This document shows, piece by piece, positions 43,198-53,869 of a DNA stretch of 64,000 nucleotides (position 1 is its first letter; every line of letters starts with the position of its first letter). The position numbers and the translations under genes are program-made. The DNA comes from Torymus aiolomorphi (lineage: Eukaryota > Arthropoda > Insecta > Hymenoptera > Torymidae): contig CM070877.1 in NCBI GenBank assembly GCA_036365515.1, positions 90,393,522-90,457,521 on the forward strand, read 5' to 3'. The notes under the pieces were generated by a model, which made no database searches, was not told the DNA's origin, and saw only the letters and a program-made list of their open reading frames with translations.

Positions 43198-43654
43198 TAT
43201 AGTTTTTTTAGCAGCAAATGGCAGTCAGATTAGAATATATTGTAGGATAGGACGTTAATGGTTCTACTGCCCATGTAGTAAAGAAAAACAAATACCAATT
43301 ATTTATCCAACGTTTCGGCCGATTTATTTTCGTTCCTCTTTAAGGTCTATAAACAATATACAAATAAAAAACACAAGTTTACTTAAAAATCACATACTTA
43401 AGACGAATAATTTACAACGCTTACCAAAACATATCGAAAAAAACTATGTTTCAGTGGGCATCCGAAGTGACCACTAGTCAATATGAAATTATAAATACGA
43501 TTTCGTCGTATTTATACTAGACTATGCCACAGTGTGAATCATGCAAGGCAGGGGGTAAGAGAGATATGCTATTGTACAACGATGACACGACGCGTATATG
43601 TAAATGTGAACAGTATTATTACTCGAAACCTAGAATGGATTTTATAGCTATAGC

Positions 43655-45092
43655 TTATAATTATTAATAAACGTTTTATATTCTGACTTTAGGAAATTAG
43701 TATCAAACTGTCTGTTTAAGCTATTATGTTGTGAGTGAATGTGGAGCATTTCTGATAATAATCTTTTCTTTAAATTTTGTTCCTGATCTAGAATTTTAAT
43801 GTTATTGAAATCAATTTTATGATTTGTAATCGCTATGTGTTCATATAAAACTGATCTGTCTCTCTAAAACTTACAATCACTTGCATGTTCTTTACTTCTT
43901 ACAATTAATTTTCGGGATGTTTGTCCCACGTAAGAAGCATCACAATCGCCGCAGTTAATTTTGTAAACAACATGAGCTTTTTCATTTTTTTGTTATTTGT
44001 ATTTTCCTAATCTAATTATCTGATTAAATTTATTGGAAATTGAGTTGATCATGATTAAGTTATTCTTATTGCAGATATTTTTTAATTCAGAGTTATGATA
44101 TTTAATATATGGAAAAACCAAAATACTATTGTAATTGATATTATTAGAATTACAGGTATTTTTGTTATTATTTTTAAATTGTAGCAAACGTTTATTTATG
44201 TGTTTATTTATAAAGTAAATAGGATAATCATTTTCCAATAATAAATATCTAATTAGATTAAGATTATTCTCATGAAACTGTATATCAGCTAAGTTAATAC
44301 ATTTATCAACTAATGAACAAATTATACCAATTTTATTACTAACAGGATGGTGAGAATTAAAGTTTAGAAATCTACCTGAAAAAGTTAGTTTCCTGTACCA
44401 GTCCATGGAAATTTTTTGTTTATTTTGAATAATCAGAATATCAAGAAAACTTATTTTATCGTTGTTAGACCTCTCCTCTGTGAATTGTAAATTATTATCA
44501 AAGCTATTAAATAAGTTAACGGTATAGTCTATCATCCGCTCCAGTACACAAATAATGATATCATCCACATATCTCTAGTAGAAAGGCACAGGAAAGCAAA
44601 TTTTTGATAACGCTCGATTTTCTAAATCCTCCATAATAATATCTGCTAAGATCGGGCTTAAGGGGTTACAGCGCCAAAAATTTGTTTACAATACATATCA
44701 TTAAATATAAAATAATTATTATGGAGGATAAAACTAATAACATTGATAAAATCGCTACAACTGAGTTCGCAAAAGTTATACAATTGATTCCATCGCTTTT
44801 CTAATGAGTCCAAAATTAAGTAATCCCTTACGTTTCTGAACAAGCTAATAACATCTAAACTAATAATAGTGTATCCAGCAGGTACAGATACGTTTTCGAT
44901 TTTTTGTTTAAGGTCTAGGCTGTTATTTACATGTGAAGTCGCTCTTTTAAGATTATTAAAGAGAAACTTGGCTAACATTTTGGATAAGTAATATGTGGGT
45001 GTGTTAATCGCAGAAATAATCGGTCTAACAGGAAAATTGGTTTTATGTATTTTTACAAGACCATAAGCTCTAGCTATTGTACATTTGTTTAA
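43655..45092 (-). pseudogene. PLE-B inverted copy: RT and GIY-YIG endonuclease
   Basis: The minus-strand piece 45092-44658 has KIHKTNFPVRPIISAINTPT and VISLFRNVRD (RT palm, motif A region). The next piece (44568-43993) starts just after the RYVDDII box and has FLNFNSHHPVSNKIGIICSL. Past a frameshift comes YKINCGDCDASYVGQTSRK (GIY-YIG), with a stop soon after. A lesion at about 44660-44690, where GMPMGSPLSP would be expected, is identical in the forward copy. Confidence 0.85.
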
Positions 45093-45612
45093 TTGTAAAA
45101 TAATAGCACCATTGGGAAGAGTAGGAAAAAATCTATCGATATATGTCCTTAGTTTTTTGTTCAGAGAGTTGTACACGATTATTAGCGAATAGAATAGAGC
45201 GTGCACTTAAACGTGCCGTACGCACGAGCGCAAGGGGCTCGCGCGGACCCTCGGCGCTGTATTTTTCGTGTTGTTACTTTTAAACCCTTTATTTCTCCAA
45301 CTTCTCCAAGATAGGGTTTTGAAGCTTAAGAGTTGTACTTTCCTATGGTGTAGTTTATTTTGAAAAAAAAACATGATATACTTTGAGAAAAATGGCTTCC
45401 AATATTCAACTCGAGTTTTCGTCGGGAAGAAAGCGTGTTGCAATAAAAACAGTGGCACCATTGGAACGAGCAGGAAAAAATCTATCGATGTAGGTCCTTG
45501 GTTTTTTTTTTCAAAGACGCAACATACGATTATGAACGAGTTAAATAGAGCGCCTTTTACGCGAAAAAAGGCACCGCGCGCGCTCGGTGGCCCGTTTCTG
45601 CTGGACGCTCCC
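45093..45612. mobile_element. fragment related to the 10694-12276 transposon, inserted in PLE-B
   Basis: Shares AAAAAATCTATCGAT, ACATGATATACTTTGAGAAA, GAAGCTTAAGAGTTGTACTT and the GC-rich GCGCG core with the right arm at 11930-12276. The start (about 45110-45200) and the later part (about 45460-45590) are direct repeats of one another. It replaces about 120 bp of PLE-B coding sequence: 45092 and 45613 correspond to about 47703 and 47581 of the forward copy. The 86- and 135-codon frames here are not genes. Confidence 0.7.
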
Positions 45613-45663
45613 ATATTTAGAATCAGAAAATAGGTTGATCATTTTTTCGACGTATTTGTCTTT

Positions 45664-46356
45664 TTCAATAACAAATATCCCGAAAATTAATTTTAAGAAG
45701 TAAAGAACATGCAAGTGATTGTAAGTTTAAGAGAGACAGATCAGTTTTATATGAACACATAGCGATTACAAATCATAAAATTGATTTCAATAACATTGAA
45801 ATTCTAGATCAGGAACAAAATTTAAAGAAAAGATTATTATCAGAATTGCTCCACATTCACTCACAACATAATAGCTTAAACAGACAGTTTGATACTAATT
45901 TCCTAAAGTCAGAATATAAAACGTTTATTAATAATTATAAGCTATGGCTATAAAATCCATCTATGTTTCGAATAATAATACTGTTCACATTTACATATAC
46001 GCGTCGTGTCATCGTTGTACAATAGCATATCTCTCTTACCCCCTCCCTTACATGATTCACACTGTGGCATAGTCTAGTATAAATACGACGAAATCGTATT
46101 TATAATTTCATATTGACTAGTGGTCACTTAGGATGCCCACTTAAACATAGTTTTTTTCGATATGTTTTGGTAAGCGTTGTAAATTATTCGTCTTAAGTAT
46201 GTGATTCTTAAGTAAACTTGTGCTTTTTATTTGTATATTGTTTATAGAACTTGAAGAGGGACGAAAATAAATCGTCCGAAACGTTGGATAAATAATTGGT
46301 ATTTGTTTTTCTTTACTACATGGGCAGTAGGACCATTAACGTCCTATCCTACAATA
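45664..46356 (+). repeat. PLE-B tail copy (pLTR-like), upstream
   Basis: Nearly identical to about 48877-49560. It includes the last ~95 codons of the GIY-YIG ORF (from SRK to NNYKL), the 3' UTR and the hammerhead-like motif at 46250-46283. Confidence 0.85.
46250..46283 (+). ncRNA. degenerate hammerhead-like motif of PLE-B
   Basis: CTTGAAGA, hairpin GGACGAAAATAAATCGTCC, then GAAAC. The first box has an extra T compared with CTGAAGA of PLE-A, so it is probably not a working ribozyme. Copies occur at 49450-49492 (8-9 extra bases in the hairpin) and inverted near 43307-43345. Confidence 0.35.
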
Positions 46357-46576
46357 TATTCTAATCTGACTGCCATTTGCTGCTAAAAAAACTATATATA
46401 TTCATCGTTGGGTTCTCAACACGACTCCGAGTCTTCGATAGATGACCACCACTCATCGAGGAAAAGGAATTTAACATTGGTGATTCTTCTGAGAGATGTC
46501 ATCATAATTACCAAATAATACGCAAGTTTTATATTTTTTAATTTTTGATACTTCCTATTGTTAGCTATTCTTTAAG

Positions 46577-49145
46577 ATGGATTTTGAAGAAGCGCTTACG
46601 AAAAGATTAAACTTCAAACTTAGTTATATTTTACATTTAATTTTCAAAAAATTTGGTATGTGTATAAAGAAACTCTTCTGGAAATTTAGTAGTCTATTAT
46701 ATGATTATAAAATATCGTGTTGTCAATGTAGGTTCTTGATTAAGTGCAGATTTTACGATTTAATACCTATAAATATTAGCAATAGTACTAAGAATTTATC
46801 TTATCTTTCGATGCACTCCAAAAATGAACATCGTAGTCTTCAAAAAATTATTAAAACAACAGAAAAAAGAATTTTGAATATAGAGATTTCTGATATAAAT
46901 TTCCATAAGAAATTTCTTATGGAAAAAATTGCCAAATTTAAGAACGTATTAAACAAACACACGAATTCCTATTTGATTGATTTGTTTGCGAACTTTTATA
47001 ATACCAAATTAAGGTTTATAATGAAAAAGGTTGAAGAGAAACTTGACACAAAATTAGAAAACTTATATTATCTAAAATATAAGTCAATTTTAATCAAAAA
47101 CACATATAGAGGTGATGCTTCATGTAACGCTAGTGCTATTGCCCCGAACCAAAACAATACACAGGTGAATGAACTTCGTTGTCTTATGTCTAATGACAAA
47201 TGGTTAGTGAACTTGTCAAATGTCCAACTACCTGTGTACGTTATAAATATATTACGACTTGGGGACAAATTTAATTTTACTGTCGTTTAAACAAAAAGAA
47301 TACTCTAGAAATTATTAAAAATCTAGAATATTTTTTGAACGAAAAAACAGTAGATTCGATATATTCCAAAAACATAAGAAATAAGATAATCAATATATTA
47401 AACAAACATAATAATAAAAAATTTAGTTTTGATTTTTTCGATAAAAAACTTAAAATTGACTTAAAAAGCACAAAAGAATTTCTAATCAAAGAAAATAATC
47501 TCTTAGTAACTCGAGCAGATAAAGGCAATAGTACTGTTGTTATTGAAAAAGACAAATACGTCGAAAAAATGATCAACCTATTTTTTGATTCTAAATATTA
47601 CAATATTATCAAGAAAAATCCTCTTCCTTCATTGGAAAAAAACACTGATGCTCTTATAAAAAACCTAAAATACACAACTATCTTTCAAAAATTACAACCT
47701 ATCTCAAACAAATGTACAATAGCTAGAGCTTATGGTCTTGTAAAAATACATAAAACCAATTTTCCTGTTAGACCGATTATTTCTGCGATTAACACACCCA
47801 CATATTACTTATCCAAAATGTTAGCCAAGTTTCTCTTTAATAATCTTAAAAGAGCGACTTCACATGTAAATAACAGCCTAGACCTTAAACAAAAAATCGA
47901 AAACGTATCTGTACCTGCTGGATACACTATTATTAGTTTAGATGTTATTAGCTTGTTCAGAAACGTAAGGGATTACTTAATTTTGGACTCATTAGAAAAG
48001 CGATGGAATCAATTGTATAACTTTTGCGAACTCAGTTGTAGCGATTTTATCAATGTTATTAGTTTTATCCTCCATAATAATTATTTTATATTTAATGATA
48101 TGTATTGTAAACAAATTTTTGGCGCTGTAACCCCTTAAGCCCGATCTTAGCAGATATTGTTATGGAGGATTTAGAAAATCGAGCGTTATAAAAAATTTGC
48201 TTTCCTGTGTCTTTCTACTATAGATATGTGGATGATATCATTATTTGTGTACCGGAGCGGATGATAGACTATACCGTTAACTTATTTAATAGCTTTGATA
48301 ATAATTTACAATTCACAGTGGAGAGGTCTAACAACGATAAAATAAGTTTTCTTGATATTCTGATTATTCAAAATAAACAAAAAATTTCCATGAACTGGTA
48401 CAGGAAACCAACTTTTTCAGGTAGATTTCTAAACTTTAATTCTCACCATCCTGTTAGTAATAAAATTGGTATAATTTGTTCATTAGTCGATAAATGTATT
48501 ACTTAGCTGATATATAGTTTCATGAGAATAATCTTAATCTAATTAGAGATTTATTATTGGAAAATGATTATCCTATTTACTTTATAAATAAACACATAAA
48601 TAAACGTTTGCTATAATTTAAAAATAATAACAAAAATACCTGTAATTCTAATAATATCAATTACAATAGTATTTTGGTTTTTCCATATATTAAATATCTT
48701 AAATCTGAATTAAAAAATATCTGCAATAAGAATAACTTAATCATGATCAACTCAATTTCCAATAAATTTAATCAGATAATTAGATTAGGAAAATACAAAT
48801 ACCAAAAAAATGAAAAAGCTCATGTTGTTTACAAAATTAACTGCGGCGATTGTGATGCTTCTTACGTGGGACAAACATCCCGAAAATAAATTGTAAGAAG
48901 TAAAGAACATGCAAGTGATTGTAAGTTTAAGAGAGACAGATCAGTTTTATATGAACACATAGCGATTACAAATCATAAAATTGATTTCAATAACATTAAA
49001 ATTCTAGATCAGGAACAAAATTTAAAGAAAAGATTATTATCAGAAATGCTCCACATTCACTCACAACATAATAGCTTAAACAGACAGTTTGATACTAATT
49101 TCCTAAAGTCAGAATATAAAACGTTTATTAATAATTATAAGCTAT
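46577..49145 (+). pseudogene. PLE-B forward copy: Penelope-like RT/GIY-YIG polyprotein, frameshifted
   Basis: The product would copy element RNA and cut target DNA. The start at 46577 (MDFEEALTKRLNFKLSYILH) gives a 237-codon N-terminal region rich in Lys/Ile/Asn. A frameshift near 47285 leads to a 267-codon piece with VTRADKGNSTVVIEKDKYVE (an early Penelope RT motif), KIHKTNFPVRPIISAINTPT and VISLFRNV. A lesion at about 48125-48145 removes the MGSP step; then FYYRYVDDIIIC. Further breaks lie near 48500 and 48615. It ends with INCGDCDASYVGQTSRK and a stop at 48887-48889 that is Leu in the inverted copy. Confidence 0.88.
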
Positions 49146-49562
49146 AGCTATAAAATCCATTCTATGTTTCGAATAATAATACTATTCACATTTACATATA
49201 CGCGTCGTGTCATCGTTGTACAATAGCATATCTCTCTTACCCCCTCCCTTGCATGATTCACACTGTGGCATAGTCTGGTATAAATACGACGAAATCGTAT
49301 TTATAATTTCATATTGACTAGTGGTCACTTAGGATGCCCACTGAAACATAGTTTTTTTCGATATGTTTTGGTAAGCGTTGTAAATTATTCGTCTTAAGTA
49401 TGTGATTCTTAAGTAAACTTGTGTTTTTTATTTGTATATTGTTTATAGACCTTGAAGAGGGACGAAAATAAATCCCGGAGGGTCCGAAACGTTGGATAAA
49501 TAATTGGTATTTGTTTTTCTTTACTACATGGGCAGTAGAACCATTAACGTCCTATCCTACAA
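48877..49562 (+). repeat. PLE-B 3' tail (pLTR-like), downstream
   Basis: Direct repeat of 45664-46356. It ends at CCTATCCTACA next to the right target duplication, with a hammerhead-like motif at 49450-49492 disrupted by CCCGGAGGG. Confidence 0.8.
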
Positions 49563-49575
49563 AATATCAGATAAA
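49563..49575 (+). repeat. target-site duplication of PLE-B, right copy
   Basis: AATATCAGATAAA, one mismatch from 43185-43197. The inverted PLE-A RT (reading FGCAMENPI on the minus strand) continues from here to about 49609. Confidence 0.7.
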
Positions 49576-49637
49576 ATAGGTCTAATCGGGTTTTCCATAG
49601 CACAACCAAAAGTTCACATGTAGATAAACAATTTAAA

Positions 49638-50653
49638 ATGGATTTAGTTAAAACTAAAGAATTTTTGAAACGAAATCAGGATAGTTTAATAACGAGAGCT
49701 GATAAAGGAAATGCCACAGTGATTATTACAAAATCATCGTATAATGAAAAAGTAGAATCGCTATTTGGTGATAACAAATATTATGAAAAAATCAAATCAA
49801 ATCCTCTATCTTCGTTAGAAAGAAAAACTAATGAATTTACAAAATGGTTAAACAAAATCGATTTCATATCTAATGGAAAAAAATTAGAACCAGTTTTACA
49901 AAAATTTAATATTTGTAAAGCATATGGGTTAATTAAAATACATAAAACGTGTTTCCCAGTTCGACCCATCATCTCTACTATAAATTCACCTTCTTATTTT
50001 ATTTCAAAATTTTTCGCAAAATTCTTACAAAATAACATAAAAACTCCGTTTTCTTATATTGACAATAGCGAAAAACTAAAAGAAAAGATTTATAATATTC
50101 TAACTCCGCACGACCACGAAATTATTAGCTTTGATGTTGTCAGTTTATTCACAAATGTACCTGAAAATTTGTTGTACAATGCTATAGAAAATCGATGGCA
50201 CCAATTGTATAATAAAATCAATCTGAATTGCTCTGAATTTATTATGGTTATTAAGTTCATATTAAATAATAATTTTTATCAGATTAATGAAAAATTTTAT
50301 AGACACACTTTTGGTTGTGCTATGGGAAACCCGATTAGTCCTATTTTATCTGATATTGTTATGGAAGGTCTAGAATTACATTGTATAAACAAATTACAGT
50401 CCAAGCTTTTGTTTTATTTTCGGTATGTAGATGATATTATATTATGCATACAAAAAAAATGATATAGAACATACCTTAGACGTCTTTAATTTGTATGATA
50501 AAAACTTGCAGTTTACAGTAGAAAGACTCAAAAACAATAGTATTAGTTTTCTTGATTTAAAAATAATGATTAATGATCATAGACATATTATAAAGAATTG
50601 GTATAGAAAATCTACTTTCTCTGGCAGATATCTCAATTTTAATTCTCACCATC
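49638..50653 (+). pseudogene. PLE-A forward copy, part 1: reverse transcriptase
   Basis: An open 274-codon piece (49638-50462) starting inside the gene: VKTKEFLKRNQDSLITRADK, KIHKTCFPVRPIISTINSPS, motif A SFDVVSLFTNVPE, GCAMGNPISPILSDIVMEGL and FYFRYVDDIILC. All RT motifs look intact. A single-base shift in a run of A near 50452 moves the frame; it continues IQKNDIEHTLDVFNLYDK to NFNSHH at 50653, where the Gypsy element cuts in. The gene resumes at 59204. The N-terminal region of PLE-A is missing. Confidence 0.9.
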
Positions 50654-51700
50654 TGTAACGCGTGCGCGAGTAAGGTAATTCGAGATTCGAATTACCCGCG
50701 CCGAGCAGGCATGCTAACTGGGGGCGCAAGCGCGCGAGCATTCTGACCGGATTAGAACGGTCTCGCGACGCGTAATATGCCCGTCGCGTACCCGCGATGC
50801 TGCTACGGCTTTATGCGAGTCACGACAGCCATCTTCGTGTCTGCCATCGCGACGTGAGCATCTCCCCTGTGTCTTCGGAAAGTTACCGCGTTCGCGTCGT
50901 ATAGTTTTATATTTATAGCTTTACCGCAAGTGAAGTGGAGGCGCGGACTAGCGTGCGAGTAAGGGAGAGAGAGAAGAGAGCGATACTGCGCCGCTATAAG
51001 CAGCACGAGAGACAGCGGGCGAGGAGCCGGCAGCCAGCCCGCCGGCCTGCCGATCCGTTGCCAGCGAGTAGGAGAGAGGGAGAGAAAGAGAGAGAGCCGA
51101 GTACACCAGCTGCTCCTTCTCAACGTAAGTTTTCTACTCTCCTCTCGCGGGTTTATTGTAAAGGCTCGCACGGAAATCGCCCCGTGCAAGCTTTCTGTGC
51201 CGTGTACGTGCGGGTGTGGGTCAGCCCGCCGTACTTTAACACCGCGCGCGAGAGTAGCAGCTTCGCCGCACGCCGTATTGTTCGCGCGTTTGAATCTTAA
51301 CTGTCGCGCGCGAACTAACTTATTGTTATAAACAGCACTTGCTATGTGCTTGTAAATACCATTGGTTTTAATATACTGTGATATCTAGTTACTCGTCGCG
51401 TTGTTCATTACAACCTGTCCTTCTCCCGGATACCGCCGCCTCCGCGGCAAAACGACTCCGCTGGTCGTTTTCATATCTGAGCATAGCGGCCGCGCGCTTT
51501 ACTCTTCGAGCGCGCGCTTTTCACTCAGTGATCCAATTAGTTGGAAAGCGAAGTTCGTGTGCGATCATCGCGTTGTTTTCGGGATTCCAGGAGCAGATCC
51601 CCGGGCAAGTCATTTTAGTCTGACACCCGCGGCACCGTGTTCTAGGGCATCGCTGGCCTGTGGCTTGTTGGGATTTTCCCCCACTAGCCATCCCGTTACA
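50654..51700 (+). repeat. 5' LTR of the Gypsy element (1047 bp)
   Basis: Starts TGTAACGCGTGCGCGAG and ends CATCCCGTTACA, an inverted TGTAAC/GTTACA terminus. The first 646 bp match 58526-59202 closely. It contains AACGTAAGTTTT at 51123, a consensus 5' splice donor. Frames of 75-130 codons inside are not conserved in phase with the 3' copy and are not annotated. Confidence 0.92.
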
Positions 51701-52558
51701 ACTGGCACCACAACGTTTTGGGGGTGGAGAAGGACCCGCGGCGCGTACGTGATTCGCGGCGAAGCTTGGCGCGAAGAAGCTCAGCAGCGTAGCTGAACGT
51801 AAGCTGCAAAGAAAGGCTCTTCGTGCCGCAGCTCGTAGGCGCGTGTGTGCGTGTGCGTGACACAGCCGTGCTGTTGCGAGAGTACGGTCGAGAGGTTAGG
51901 CAAGCGATAGCCAATAACCATCGTCCTAGAGTGCCGACGAGGAGAGATCTTGATCGCGAAATTTTTGTACGTTGGATAATTGTTTTTAACATTTAATTTT
52001 TTTTAATAACAATTATTTTTTTTTAACGACAAAAATTTTTTTTTAAGCGATAATTAATTTTTTTTTTATTAATTATTTTCTCGACTCAGAAAAATTTTTT
52101 TTCTTTCTTTCGTCTTTCGGGTACGAATTATTTTTTTTTTAAGAAAAATAAAATTTTTTTTCTTTGCTCGTACAGTTAGTGGAAAATCGAGAGAAAGTCG
52201 GCAAGCACTCTCGGAACAAAAAGTTGACTGTGCGCCTGAGTAAAAAAAAAAAACTCGAGCGCAAAAATCCCCTCGAACTTTAAAATTGTTTTTTTAATTT
52301 ATTTAGGTGAAAATTGTATTTATTTTTTTGTGTTTTTTGGTGATATTGTCCGTTTTGACAAATATATATATATATTTTTTTTCACATATATTTATTTTAA
52401 AATTACAAGTGCGAGTAGTGGAGCGTAATTAATTACAAATCGTAATTACTTACAGAAATAGCTTTCATTTTTTTTTAGAGCCACATACGGGAAATCCTCG
52501 TGCTTTATCGAGGTTAAGAGCAACCACCGTAGCTCTTAGAAAATAACCCGGATTCGCG
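51701..52558 (+). other. primer-binding site and leader of the Gypsy element
   Basis: ACTGGCACCACAACGTTTTG follows the LTR immediately, the expected place of a tRNA primer-binding site (TGGCACC...). The rest is an 850-bp leader with many T- and A-runs and no ORF. Confidence 0.6.
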
Positions 52559-53765
52559 TTGAAAAAGCTAGCTCACGGGTTAAAAGGGCAAACTCTCTCT
52601 GCCATCAATCCGGATACTACTCGCGCTAGTAAAGTAAGTTCGTGGGGAAGCGCACAGCCAATTGACACCATGGCCCGATCATCGCAGTTTGCGGAATCTG
52701 CGATACTCAATTGGGCGTATACACAGCCTGAAGAGGAAATTATCGAGGCCATGCAAGTCCAGGACCCGTCAGAGAGGCATACGTATTTGCTTCAACAGAC
52801 GAACCGTGAGTGGGCCAGATAGTCCGAAAATGGCACATCAGGTTCTCAGGGTCCTCAAAGGAGCAGAGCGTCGAGTTCTTCCTCACAAGAGTAGAGGAAT
52901 GCTTTAGAGGTGCTATAGAGGTGGTATAGAGGTGCTTTCGTCGTTGTCAGAGCTCCTAACGGGGGTAGCAGCCACCTGGTACCGGAGTAACCGTCATACA
53001 TGGCGATCGTGGCCAGGTTTCAAAGAGGCCATAACGCACATGTGTGGCGAGGACAGGGGACATCATCAGTGCGTCCTGGCGGAAATAAACGCGAGGACTC
53101 AAGGCAGAAATGAACTTACGCGTGATTACGTAGTAAATCTACAAACCATGATCCTCAAGTTGGTTTCGATGCCTAGCATCGCTCAACAGTCAGACATGTT
53201 GCACCGGAACATGCAGCCAGAACTGCAAAAGATGGTAATGCGAAATCAAATTACGGATTACCGAGGGCTCCTGGACCTGGCCCGGGAAACCGATAAGGTG
53301 TATCACTCGCCACCAGCGCCCGAGCGCACGTACATGCCAGAATTTGCCTACGTGCCGACTGAGCCGCCCACGGATCAGCGGAAAAAGCAGAATCCAAGCG
53401 TGGCGGCGATGGGGCACCAACAGCACGAGCCTCGAGAGTATGTTCCGTCGGGTCATGGCCGAATGCTTATCGGTGTTGACAAAGAAAAGCACCGACGAGA
53501 ACAAGGGCAAAAGCCTAACACGCCGCCAACCAGAAAACCTAAGAAGAAGGCTAACTGGGAAAATAGGCGGCGGGAGAGTGGGCAAATTACGAACCAGCCT
53601 AGTGGGGGTAGTAGCTCGACCAACCAGGCTAGGCCGCAAAGTCCAAGAAATAACGGACCTCCACAAAGGCAAGAGTACCGAAGAGAACACGGATATGAGC
53701 AGAAGGGAGGCAACAAGCCCAATGCTGCCGGAAACCAACTGGGAAACGGCAAGGGGTGCAGGTAA
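52559..53765 (+). pseudogene. Gypsy gag (capsid), broken
   Basis: First frame (to 52822): AESAILNWAYTQPEEEIIEA. Then, over two frame changes and in-frame TAGs in a small duplicated stretch (GAGGTGCTATAGAGGTGGTA, 52907), comes the capsid core: FLTRVEECFRGA, LLTGVAATWYRSNRHTWRSW, ELTRDYVVNLQTMILKLV and MQPELQKMVMRNQITDYRGL. This is the retrotransposon Gag signature. The C-terminal third (from about 53330) is basic and rich in Asn/Arg/Gln/Gly, probably RNA-binding, with no CCHC knuckle visible. The frame 52932-53765 is open for 277 codons. Confidence 0.88.
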
Positions 53766-53869
53766 ATACGACCACATACCTGCCCCCAGCTCTCTCACCA
53801 GAGACTGAGAGTAACTCGGTCCAGTCGTCTGGAGTGGAGAGCTAAGAAGTGCCCGTGATCCAACCGAAT

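Larger units (their letters stand above)
43198..49562. mobile_element. composite Penelope-like element PLE-B inside PLE-A
   Basis: Three parts: an inverted truncated copy (43198-45663, minus, itself split at 45093-45612), a forward tail copy (45664 to about 46356) and a forward fuller copy (about 46357-49562). The tail sequence repeats at both ends of the forward copy, like the long terminal repeats (pLTRs) of Penelope elements. Each tail has a GAAGAGGGACGAAAATAAAT motif and ends CATTAACGTCCTATCCTACA. The whole sits between a near-perfect 13-bp duplication. Confidence 0.85.

Noticed and set aside
51378..51796. 81-131-codon frames in the Gypsy 5' LTR and just after it
   Set aside because: They lie in LTR U5 and cross the primer-binding site; no match in the decayed LTR at 24.2 kb beyond nucleotide similarity.
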